Positions 10,693-22,400 of a stretch of DNA of 64,000 nt are shown here, piece by piece. Each line of letters starts with the position of its first letter. Position 1 is the first letter of the stretch. The translations under genes and the position numbers were made by a program. The notes beneath the pieces are model-generated. The model saw only the letters and a program-made list of their open reading frames with translations. It was not told the DNA's origin and did not search any database. The stretch comes from Rallus limicola (taxonomy: Eukaryota > Chordata > Aves > Gruiformes > Rallidae): the NCBI GenBank assembly GCA_022605955.1, contig JAKCOZ010000007.1, positions 35,876,991-35,940,990 of the forward strand. Reading direction: 5' to 3'.

Positions 10693-13600
10693 TTTTCATA
10701 TACATATTCCTATGGTGCAGTCTGCAGTGTGTAAAACAGAGTGCACATATAGTGTGTATTTACACGTATAATCAGCCTTTCTCTGTCTTACACCTACACA
10801 TAAAGAAAGAAGAAAACAGGATGAAAAGATATACTCAGAACTGTGGCACTTAATAAGCTCCCTTTGCTTTGCAATTAGCTAATGCTGTAAACACCATAAT
10901 CAAACGCTGCTGCGGCTGAAACACAGTTTTCATTGGGAGATCAAAGAAGCCATTGTAAGGTAATGCATGACCAGCAGCTTCAGTGCGTGTCAGTTTTTAG
11001 TGAAGTGGATGCCTGGAAACCACAGATCTCGCCCAATGCACCCGAGATGTTTCTGTTTCTAGCCTGGTTTCCTAAGGAAATGAGGCATGTGCAGCCATGC
11101 TGTCCACTTGTTTGTCTGTTGGTCAGTCCCTTGGTGGGAAATGTCAAACGGAGCAGGCAGAAGAGTAAAGATCTCCGAAATATTGTGACTCCTGAAATAA
11201 AAGAACAGGATGGGGAAATGCTCACCACATTGCTCCTTCCAACTCCATCTGTATCTGCCAGGCTGCCAACATCTGCAGTGTGGCCCAACCACAACAGCAG
11301 CATTTTAAGGGGTTTTGAATAGATGCACTAGTTGGAAACAAGCAGCCATAGAGGCAGGAGACATGAAGGCATTACACTGCTGTAAAGGAGTTTCTGGGAT
11401 CATTGGACACAAATCTAGAGGACCTAAGCCTTGGTAGCTCTATTGCTTGTCTGTCTTGTGACAGTGATAGGGGAAGAACAACAGTCGCAGCCAGTGAACC
11501 TGACTTGCAGTTCATGGTGCATCAGAAATCCTTTGTTTTACCAGATATTTACAGGATTAGCTTTGGGACTGAGGCAAGAACCTAGCCTTTAGATTCAGTT
11601 CCCTGGACCCCTGTGCGCTTGTGCAAATCCTATTTCTTTACAAAAGTATTTTTATGGTTAGTGTTTAAATATGCTAAGGCGCTAGATCCTTAAAAGCTTT
11701 CATGGATCCCGCTCTTTGCTTTGCTTTCCCTCAGTTCCTCAGAGCCAGAACAAAGCCCTATTGTTCCTCCCCTCTGTTGAGAGAGCAAACTCCTCCAGCA
11801 GAAATGGATAGTCAGTGTATGTTTGTGCAGTGCCTCGTACAATGGGCCCAGGTCTCTGCTGTGACCTGAAAGTGGTACCATCATCTCAGAAAGTGACCAT
11901 TGAGGTGACATGGGGCTCCAATTTTGTGCTAGACCCCTCTGGTGCAGGGAAAAGCTTGAGAAAGAATGGGAGTGACAGTTTTGCAATCCAGGTTAAACTG
12001 AGATGGTGTGACACATATCCTGCTCATGCCAATCATCCTGTTGGCCTGGTAGGCCTGAACAAGGATGGAGAATGGGATTTTGAAAGCCAGCTCATGCTGA
12101 TTCAAGCAGCAAGAGGCCAGCTAGCTCCAGTGACCATAGCTGGCAGTGCAGTGGCTCAAGCTGCCTTGTTTGAGAGCCTCAGAAAGCAGGATAGTCGCTC
12201 ACTGTAGCATGAAGCAAAGCAAGAATGTGATGTATAAAGAGGCCTTTACTCTGAGCATTGACAAGTATTTAAAACACCATTGCAGTATGCACACTCCTGG
12301 AAACAGTAGCAGTTGTAGTGCAGTTGCTTTATTTTTATCTGTTCCCTGGGTTGGTGCTGTGTATACGTAATAGTCCAGGAAGACCATGATATACTGTGTC
12401 ATCTTGTAAATTAAAACCTGAGATTTTTTTTTCTCCATTTTTTGGAGGTGTTTAAGACAAGCAGTTTATTAAACCAATGGAGACAGCGCCCTTACTAGCC
12501 ACAAGCCTATATCCATCCACACACCTTTCCAAATTGTGACTTGCCAGTTTAAACAGTTCTACAGAGTTAATTCTGTAAGCATCATATGCTGAAAGAGATG
12601 AAAAATTAATGGGAAAACCAGACTGTTTTGGCAGTGTCAGTCAGCTACACCAACTGTGTAACACACATTGCTTGTTCACTGCAGTGTCATGGTGAGGGTT
12701 TATAGGTGGCATGCTGCTGCTATGGCTTAAAGATACTAAACAACCTCGTAAGTGGTAAATGATTAATGAATCTCTGACTGACACCTCATTTAGAAGCTTA
12801 GACAAGCAAAAGAAGGTGAAATACGTTTGCCACTGACATTTCTTCTCCTTTTTCAATCTCCTTACCTGGCTGATGTCCAAGTGTACACTTGCAATGAGTG
12901 ACAAAGCCCTGAACTGAAGGAGACATAAAAACAGCGAGCCAGCAATGTGGGAAGAAAGGGATGCTCTGAATGCATTTTCTTAAGTGCAAATATTTTGGCA
13001 GCTTCAGAAATCTGACTCGCTTGTTTTCAGGGCTGTTTCTGGCTTTAGGGTTTGTTGTGGTGGTTTGTTTTGGTTTTTTACCCAGCCCTTACAGGACTTG
13101 AGATGGCCTGTCTGGAGTCTCTGAGCAGTGGAATGTGTTACTCATCACACATAAGCATGTCTTCTTTATCAGCTCCCTCAAGAGTCTGCAGGAATAACCT
13201 GTTTGCAGCAGCTGTACAGGCAGAAATTGCTCAAATGAAGATATTAAAGATGCAGGGAAAAGCATTAAAATTAAAGGCTCGTTATTCCATATCTCTGTAT
13301 GTCCACATCCTCAGAGCTAACCCTGGTCAGGACTCTACTATTTAATACTGGAAGAAAAGAAAGATACTTGCAGAGTTTTCCCACAAATTAAGTTTGCTTT
13401 CCCAACTGAACCAGGTTACCTGCCTCAGTAGGAACTTAAACACTTTGAGTGGCCTCCTGTCCTGTACAGGGACAGGTCTGTATTGGGCTTGCCTAGGTTT
13501 CCAAGGCATTAGACAAGAAAGCACCTTCTCCCCAGGCTTCATCCTTGTGGGTGTTTTTTTGCTGGGAAGGGAAGTGCCCTGAATTTTTTAACCACATTCC

Positions 13601-16600
13601 AGACAACTATGCCTCTGGCAATGGATTTCAGCAAGGGTAGCACATTTCTCTGCTGCCTATACAAGGCATCAGAAGTCCCATCTGGCCTCTGCATCTTCTG
13701 CTTGTACATAGGGCAGCTGCCAAGCAAGTGATCTCCTGTGAAGGGCTTCCTGCTGCTTTCTCAGCCACCACAGTTTGGACTAGGCTGGGAAACCCATTAT
13801 CTCCTAAATACTCTGCACTTTCCAAGTAAAGTGCTGATCCTGGGACAACCTTGCTACACTATCTTGTCGTCAGAGGTTGTGTCAGCAATGTGGAAGGACT
13901 CACCACAAAATACATTGGCAATTGGTGGCAAAAAAAAAAAATAAAAAAAGGTTATTATTATAATTTGGTCACTGGTTATTGTTAAAAATTGAAAAAACAT
14001 TTCAATCAGTCAATAAATGACAATTTCCCAGTTGGAGACTTACAGGAGCAGGTCTGAGGAACAGCAAGGATGTCTGTCTGCATTTCACTGGTGTGCAAGG
14101 GGCCGAGTGGCACCTTTACTCGGGACAGGCTCTCCGAGCCCTACAAGTAGGTTGGCCATGACCCAGCCAATACTGGGTCCACAACGTGGTCTGAAACACA
14201 GTTTGGCAACAGCACCTTCGCTGCCCACCTTGCTGTGTGGAGGGTGCTGAGCCTCACAGGGACCCGTGTACCCACATGTACACACGCACAGAGTCAAGGG
14301 CTGCGAAGTCCAGGCTGGCGGCAGCTCTTGTTCTCTTCTGAGGGCCATGGCTCATATAGGCTTTGCCTGGAGCTGCCCTACCCCTCCTGAACGTGACCAT
14401 CGAGCAAACAGCCCATTCCTCTCCCAGCCCCCTTCACGGCCTGACCTTGGCCTGAATCCCGTAATCCCCTTCAGCCACAAGCAATTGCAGAGCGTGGCGG
14501 GTCATCCAAGGATAATTTTTCCAGCTCTGCCACAGTGCAGAGCTCACTGTGGTGTTACTGCTGGGCAAGGAAGGAAGGAAGAGCTGCCTGCTACCTCCTT
14601 TCCCCAACCTTCAGGCTCTTCTGGAGATGCCCAGTGATGTCTGCATCCAGTGTCCTATATACACCCCACAGCAGTGCCCAAAATACATTGGGTGTAAGGG
14701 CTTGGGGCTGCCTCTAATTACATGCAAACTACAACCCTCCTCCAGCCCCAAGGAGGTGCTGGGTGAGCAAACGGTCCCCACGCTGAGGTGCAGGGAACAG
14801 ACATTGAACTGTTGCAATCAGAAGCCTTTTTTTTCTCCCCCCCCCCCTTTCCTTCCCCCCCCTTCCTCCCAACGCTGGTCGCCAGCTGTGTTGTTTATGA
14901 AATGAATGGAGCCCTTAATGAAGCAACAGCTAGAAACAGTGAGAGGCTCTGTCTGTCTGTTACAAAGGGCTGAGGGGGATGGGTTGATCTGTTAAAATAC
15001 CATGACATCCTTTCTCTCAGTCATTTAAACACTGGGCATAGCAATGACCAGCTACCAACGCTTGATTTGGTGGAAACACAAAATCCACATATCGAAACAG
15101 CTGTTCCTATAGACAGGCCCAGGGAGACTTTCTGCTCTAGAGAATGCAAAATCGTGCAAAATAGTGAAGGGAAGAAAAACACACCAAAAAAAAGAGGCAG
15201 ACAGCACATGGGAAGGAGGAGAACCAAGCTGCAAGCAGCACTTGCAAGACACCGCTCAATGTGTTGTGTTGGTAGAAACAACAGACTGCATTACTGGCAT
15301 GTTGAGGATTGCAACAGACGCTCTTCACAAGATGCAAAAACAGACAGAAAGAGGATTCCCGCACTGGAGAGGAAAAAAAAAATATAAGCAGCTTTGCTAT
15401 AAACTGTTTTTCTCCGGCTCAGTCCATCACTTGCAACACATGAAATTAATTATACCCCTCCAAACACATCTAGGTTAAAGTTTCCAGCTGTTTAGTCTCT
15501 AGAGATTTTTCAAGAGGCAAGCAGCATCCTTCAGCACAAAAGTCTTGCTGGGACAAGGTATTGGCACATCATCTCCCACCCCTCCTCTGCAAGAAAAGGC
15601 AGCTTGAAATGTAGCCAAGTTTTTGTATAGTTGATGTTGAGGCCCAGGCTGAGGTGGAAAGAACCCAGAAATCAGCAGTGACATCCTTTCTACCAGTAGT
15701 TCTGAAGGGGACTGCTACAGCAAACATTCAGTGTTGAGACACATTAATGCAATCAGGAAGCCTCTTGGTCCCTGAGAGCCTCCTTTCCCAGTCTTTCTAA
15801 CCTCAAAAGCATTGTGAGGGAGGAACTGGTTTTTTTTTTCTCTTGTGGAACCTTCCATTAGCCAATGTGAATGCCTTCTATGCGGCAGGAGCTCTCAGTG
15901 GCTATTCATCCTTTGAGAAAAAGGTGGAAGCCCCAGCTGATCTTTTCTAGTTTAGGGATACTGCAGTATCCAGGCTCTCTCTGCCTCCAAGAATAATGCA
16001 GAACTCAGCACCAGCTAGAAATGCCAGGAGACCAGCACTGCAGGGAAAGAGAAGTCAACTCCTTGCATAAGGCAAGACATCACTCCTCTGTGCTGCCTTC
16101 TAGCTTTTCTGCACAGGTACATGCTGTTCCTTGCCAAATGAATGCTTTTTGTTGCAAAGCTGACATTTATAGTGGTCCTAGCAACTCCTCACTGCTCAGA
16201 AGTGCTTGCAGATCCTTTTGTGCTACAAGGAGGCTTGGATGCATTCCTCTCTGTTAAACAAAAATACACTGCCTAGGCTTGACAGGCACACCATGGTGTC
16301 CTTGTGGAAGGCATGATTAGCCATTCCCAGAAAAGCTCAGAGAAGAACACAACTTTGCCCTTCTTTTGTAAGATGAGTTGGCACAGGTTCCTCCCATTTT
16401 CACTGACACTGGTTATCCAAATCAAGCTCTTTGCTGGTATCAGTCCAACCACAACTGCTGAATCATCACATCTAACAGAGCCTTGGCTCAGGCATACCAA
16501 ATATTTGCTTTTGCCTCTTCCTATCACAGGATTTTGAGATGCAGGAGAAAGGAGCAGCCCAAAATAGTTCCAGAAAAGCCAAACCCACTTGTCCCTGAAA

Positions 16601-17549
16601 ACGTCTGAATATCAATTCACTCAGTAGGTAAGAGCCCCACATCCTCACAAAGGTCCCAGCACAAAGCACAGCCGTCATTTTGGTGACCAGGCTCTCATCT
16701 CCTACCCAGCAACCCCACTGAACAGCATCAGTGTTCACATCCCCCATAGCACATGGAAAGGAGCCTCCAAACCCACTGAGGGATGCTTCCCTGTGAAGGG
16801 TAGATATGGCTCAATTTAGGAAAAAACCCAATCTTCTAGCAGGAAACCACTGGAATACAGAAGTTTAAGGTGGAAAAGGACAACTATACTTCTGATTTAA
16901 GGGTGGGAATAAAGCTATGTGTTAAACTTTTCCTGTACCTTTAGATTAACCCTTCACAAGGAAGTCTTTAAAGGATTTGGGGAATACAAGGAGATTAATC
17001 TCTCTTCTGAAGTTAGTCTTACAAGAGGTCCAAGAACAGTTTTTAGAGACTCAGAGTGGCATCTGGAACTTCAGCCAGGAAGCCCAAATACCTCCCAAGA
17101 TTAGTGAGGAATATGCTACACATCAGATTTACAGATCAGAGTGGGAACAGAAGACTTGCAGTGAGCATGGCACCAACCCCAGCAAGGGTCTCTGTGTACA
17201 GACCACAGATATATGCACAAGGCAGTACCCTATCCAGGGAGAAAAGAAAACTTCCAACAGCAAATAAATAGTACTGCATACCAAGCCCTCCTTTTTGTCA
17301 TGCATTTGTTAGACCAAAAGCATTCCTTAGTATTTCAAATAGCCAGTCACACCTAATACTGAAGTGTTTCATGTTTTCTTCCTGTAATGAGACTGGAGTG
17401 GAAAAAAGAAATCTCTAAAGACAGGAGTAGGGAAAGGCAGAGATATGGGCAAAAGGAAAACCATGTGGTCAAGGCAAAGGGGTGACAAGAATATACTCCC
17501 ATTGGGAAAGGCTATTGCACTCCTGGTAAAACATGAAGACACCATACAT
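10693..17549. other. Intergenic region between CR1 copy and NDRG1 3' end
   Basis: About 6.9 kb with no recognisable gene. Open frames of up to 130 codons (for example 11815-12207 and 10933-11322, + strand) have no known domain or splice pattern. Simple-sequence patches occur at 13930-13949 (A-rich) and 14827-14872 (T then C-rich). The 14.0-14.9 kb part is somewhat GC-richer than its surroundings. Confidence 0.6.
14827..14872. repeat. Homopyrimidine T/C tract
   Basis: A run of T followed by two long C runs separated by TTTCCTT. The complementary strand is a long G-rich purine tract. Confidence 0.85.
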
Positions 17550-19142
17550 TGCAAAGTTACAAATTTATTTGTTTTGAAATAAATACAAATACTTCATTAA
17601 GAAACTTTTCTTTATAGACTTTACACAATAGCTTTATTCTTTCTGGAAATTGTCTTTTCTTCCCTCAAACTGTTATGGATATTCTACACAAGAGCTGAAG
17701 TTAGTCAATATAAAGTAGCCTAGGTGGTGTTCTTCTGAACAAGCAATCCCAAAGTATTAACATTTGCTATTTAACTGCTCAGCATTGAGCTTTCTTGTTT
17801 GTGTGAGGACTGTAATGCAGCAGGTATGCACTGGAGCTTGGGAAATCCTGTCCCACTGCCTATGGAAGGACAAATTTAGGAACACCCAAGTGTGAGAAAT
17901 CTGACTGTCAGAAAGGTATCAGGCCACTAGCATCAAAGGTAACCCAGGGTACCATGAGGCTACAAAAAGATGCAGAACCAGCAGATCGTTACATTTGTGC
18001 AGTCATTAAACACCGTGTTTCACAGATACAGCCTTGCTGCTCCTCCACGTTTTGGAATACACACACTCCTCAGCACCAGTGAGACTTCATCAGTTTCAAA
18101 TCTAGTAATTAGTGGCAGTTGAATGTACAGTATCTAATTACATGCCATGCCACAGTTATTCATCTTTCCTGACAAAAAACAGCTGGATCTGTCTTTGCTT
18201 ACAGAATTCTGATTTTATCACAATTGTGCTGGACACAAAAACTTGAGCTGCAGAGATAAGCAGCTGTCTGAAGGAAAAAAAAAAAAATCAAGCTGCTTCC
18301 ACTTTCCTGGCATGTACAGCTAGCCCTACTTGTCACAGCTACACCAGCTTTTTCAGTATGGTAAAACCCTTTGGCCCAAGATCCCAAAGAGGAAATGCTA
18401 CCTTGCTTATTAATTTTAGATCCTGTCCTCATTTGGCTAAGCAGGTTTTAGGGTCTGGGTTGGGGGGAGAGGAAAAGACTGGAACTAAATCTCAAAGAAG
18501 TGAAATACAAAAGCTTAAAGATTTAGTTTGTCTCAAAGTCACATTAAAATCGTCTATTTTAGTATATTATTGTACATAGGAAAACAGGCTCAAATACTAA
18601 TGAATTAGAAGGCCTATAAATGCACGATACATTAACTTCTCTATCATTTGAAGTCAAGCTATATACAATGAATTCAACTCCAGCTTCAACATGAGGCCAT
18701 AACACATTTGTTTCATTCCCTTCTTTAAAAGCCATCCACAATAGTGATTATTTTTCCTCCCCCCTCATCTCAAATTGTGCCAGTTTACTTCAAGCGAGTA
18801 AAAGATAAAGGGGCATGTAACAGCTTTAATTTTTAAAGGAGGATATTAAGCAAGTCTGGTTTGACTCTGAAGTGTTTACAACCACATCAGCTTTTGGCAA
18901 GTATCCTTTAGAATTTGGCATCCATTGAAGGAGGGCACAATAGCAGCAACTGTCTGAGTTAAAAGAATAACGACAGAGCAAATGAGATGCTTCTTTTCTT
19001 TGGTCCCTGTCAGACCCTGGTGAACAGAGCTCATCCTACAGAATAGCTTGAGATTAATACCAGTTATGTTTGTGATACACAGGGGGCATCCATTACATTT
19101 TTTTTCTCCACACAGTGACCAGTTTAAACCTCTCATGGCCAC
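17550..19142 (-). other. NDRG1: NDRG1 3' UTR
   Basis: On the - strand this is the continuous stretch from the NDRG1 stop (TAG at 19143-19145) to the predicted cleavage site, about 1.6 kb, similar in length to the mammalian NDRG1 3' UTR. It includes an A-rich stretch (T-rich in the mRNA) at 18276-18288. There is no repeat element. The end is inferred from the AATAAA at 17564-17569. Confidence 0.8.
17564..17569 (-). terminator. NDRG1: NDRG1 distal poly(A) signal AATAAA
   Basis: TTTATT on the + strand is AATAAA on the - strand. Cleavage would fall at about 17540-17555. A second AATAAA lies upstream in the mRNA at 17633-17638, so two nearby ends are possible. Confidence 0.7.
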
Positions 19143-19408
19143 CTAACAGGACACTTCCATGGACTTGGGGCTTGATTGTTCAGCATTGCTTGCTGAGTTT
19201 GGAGTCAGCTCGATGCGTGTGTCTGTGTGGGAGCGGTTCCTGGCACCATCCCCAGTGTGGGATCGGCTCCTCGTTCCCTCCCCGGTGTGAGACCGGCTTC
19301 TCGTTCCTTCCCCGGTGTGAGACCGGCTCCTCTGTCCTTCCAAAGAGGTTACACTGGAGCCAGAAGCGGTGCGGGACCTCATCAGCCTGGTCATGCTAGC
19401 AGAAGGGA
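19143..19408 (-). CDS. NDRG1: NDRG1 exon 16: C-terminal tail with SGK-site repeats
   Basis: The acceptor TTCTTTCAG reads into TC CCT TCT, completing an Ile codon begun in exon 15. It encodes residues 315-401: [19 protein letters not shown], four decapeptides, then ELTPNS and the end PKSMEVSC, then TAG. RSRTAS carries the equivalents of human Thr328 and Ser330 (here about 327 and 329). The tail is the known disordered, multiply phosphorylated region. Confidence 0.97.
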
Positions 19409-22400
19409 CTGAAAGAAGAGTCTTTTGTTAGTGCCTTGCTTTGTGGGCTTGGAAGGAAGCCTGCCTTCCTTCCTCTCCAGCCCTAACCTTGGAGAAGCCT
19501 TCAGGGTCCCATGTGTACTTTCCACAGTAGTTCCCCCGTGTTGAAGTACCACTGCTCCAGTCATACAGTTAAGGATCACAAATGACTGATTGGTGGCCAG
19601 GGCTAAGGGATTCAAGACAGTTTACAGCTTGTCACTGCAGCTGCAGTAAGCCAGAGGAAAAGGGAAGACCTCCTGATACTTTTCAATATTTAACCCTTGC
19701 TGGGAGCCCAGGCCAACAATGCAGCTACACAACAGCAGTCCTCAGAAGCACGTGCAGGAAGGACAAATAGATACAAACTAAAGAAGTCTCTGAACTAATG
19801 AGCTTTTAAACATCACATGCAGCATGTGAATCATCTCTTGTGATGCAACAAAGGGATGCTGTTGATATTTTTAAGGTGGGTATCTGTAACAAAGTAAAAC
19901 TGTCTACAAAGCTCTCTATGATTTAGTAACACAATTAGGTCTGAAAACCCTTCACCCAGACACCACAGGTGTTTTTCCCTTGCACACCCACACCCAACAG
20001 GGAAAAGATCACACATCTGGGATCTTAAGACTCTGTGCTTAGATGCCCAGTAAACTTTGGTAGCCAGATGAACCAATTCCATAAAACCAATACTTACTGT
20101 ATCCCATTCCCTGAACAAAGTATTTGAAGGCTTCTGCAAGTTTGGCAGGCTGCAAAAGAAAGAGTATTATTGTCTGTTATTCTCAGCAAGTTAGTTACAT
20201 CACGTTACAGAAACCATACGTGCCTTAACTGAACAGGGACACCTTAAAGATTTTCCAGGTTCTACTGAATGTCTGAAACTTGAGCAAATTCCGCCATTCC
20301 CTTCCCTAGCCTGTTCATTTTACCAAATAGACACAACCATTTCAGAATGACATTTCCAGAGAAGCAACTCGAGTGGTCTAAGCCTGGCCCAAGCTTCACT
20401 CATGCAGTTACTGCAGCAGATGAGTAAAACTGGCCTCAAAATACACACCATGGTTCAGACAGTGTCAGTAATTCAGCAATGTGGAGTCAGCAGAGAACAA
20501 ATCCAGCTAGTCAGAGCTGATTGTTATGTTTATAGGGCAAAAAACCCAGCAGGAATACACAAGCACACCACATGTGACTGAATCTTGCAGCGAGGCACTT
20601 GCTGTGTTCTCTGCTGCTGGTAGTGGCCAAATAAACCTCAATCTCCATTACTGACATTGCAAATATCGCCTGTATTTGTCATAATTTCATCTGAATCTAT
20701 TCAGGGGGAAGACTAAAGAGGAACAGTGCAGATACTGCTCTGTGCCTTTAAAAAAGCCTTCCCACTCCAGAGGAGCATGCATCGTCCATACTGAGGCTTC
20801 TCAGATGCAGATAATTACAAATTCAATTTTTCCCCAATAGTTTGGGAACACCACTTTCAATTACCTAGAAACCCATTAGAAAAGTACCACATCCTAAACC
20901 TGATTTACAGGTCAGCTCTTTTAGTGAAGCAGCACTCGAGCATAGGTGAGTTTTAAACATTCCCAGCCTAGTTTTAATAGCAGCCTTGGAATTTATGCCT
21001 AAATATATTTCAGAAACTCATGTTCATTCTCAGACAAGCTGGGCCAGTGGATGCAAGAACATAGTGTTGTTATTTCCTGCCTCCCACTTCCCTGATCTAC
21101 ACTATAAATAGTCCAAATAAAAATACGGCTTTTTTAAACACACTAGTACTGAAGCCTTAATCCATGTTAGCTTAGTAGACAGGCATAAAATAATACCTCT
21201 GCTTTCCCACCTCAGACCTTTACTTGGTTAAGAATCAAATTAGTGGAAATAATATTCCCTCCCAGTCTTAATTTTGCACTTCATTGGTCTTTGAAGAAAA
21301 AAGAAAGCTCAGATGACCAACTGACATCATTACTCTTGAAATCATAACCATCCTTTTGGCTAACATTTGGGAACAGCAAGTACCCTACAGGAAAACACCC
21401 ATTTGTTGCAGCCTGACATGCTGCAGAACAGGATGAGGAGGATTTCAAACAGCCAGATCCTACCTGGGAAACCTGAGGGAGCCCACCGCAGTCAGCCATC
21501 TGAATCAGGGATAAACACAGCCAGTTAGCACCACCCCAGAGGAACTCATTTATGCTCAGGCTATATTAAAATTACCCTTTTAGCTCTCTGGCAGAAAAAA
21601 ACATTTCCTTTCATTGTGAGTAACGTAGGTGTAGATGAAGGCATCAAAGCAAGCAGGTAAACTTTTATAAAATCTAAAACAAACCCCAAAGTGTCCTGAC
21701 CCTCAGGCAAAGCATCAGCTGGAGCTACAAATAAACCTTTTTTTGCTACGCAGTGATTACCAGTTTCTTAGAAACTACCCTATTAGTCCTGGTTACAAGT
21801 TCAGCTCTGAATTACAATAAGGTGACTCAGTACTGACCTGAATGACAAACAGGGGAGAGAGAACAAACACCTAAACCTCAGAGGTGAGAGGGAAAACCGA
21901 TTTGCTGAGATTGCAGACAGCAAGCATCAGCCTGACTTGCCAAGGGAAGCAGGGAAAGCCAAATTAGAAAAGCTATCTTGAGTGCATGCAGTATTATTGG
22001 AGCACTTCATTTTTCCTGCCACTCCACCCCTCAAAGACAACCCAACAAAAACAGTCCTGTTCCAAGAACACCACAGGCTGAAAACAGTTGAGTTGTAAAT
22101 TACAGGAAACCCCAAATCCTATCTAGGATTAGTTCGCAGGAAAACAGGCCTGTAACAGAATCTGGCATCAGTTGTGCCCCTGGACTGAGCAAAGGCTCAC
22201 CACTGATAGACGATTTGAGATAGCATCAGATTTTTTCTTAGGGTGAGTTTGCCACGTCCATGTGGTAGGTCAGCATAACTCCCCAGTGTTAGGAGTAAAA
22301 AAGTGTTTTAAAATAATCAGATTGTTACAGTTTTCACTGACCAGTTCAATGAAGAGAGATGTGATAACATGACGACACTGCTAGGGATGCTGCAGTAGCA

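Noticed and set aside
11815..12207. 130-codon + strand open frame between the genes
   Set aside because: No family recognised and no gene context; length is within chance for this much sequence. A homology search would decide.
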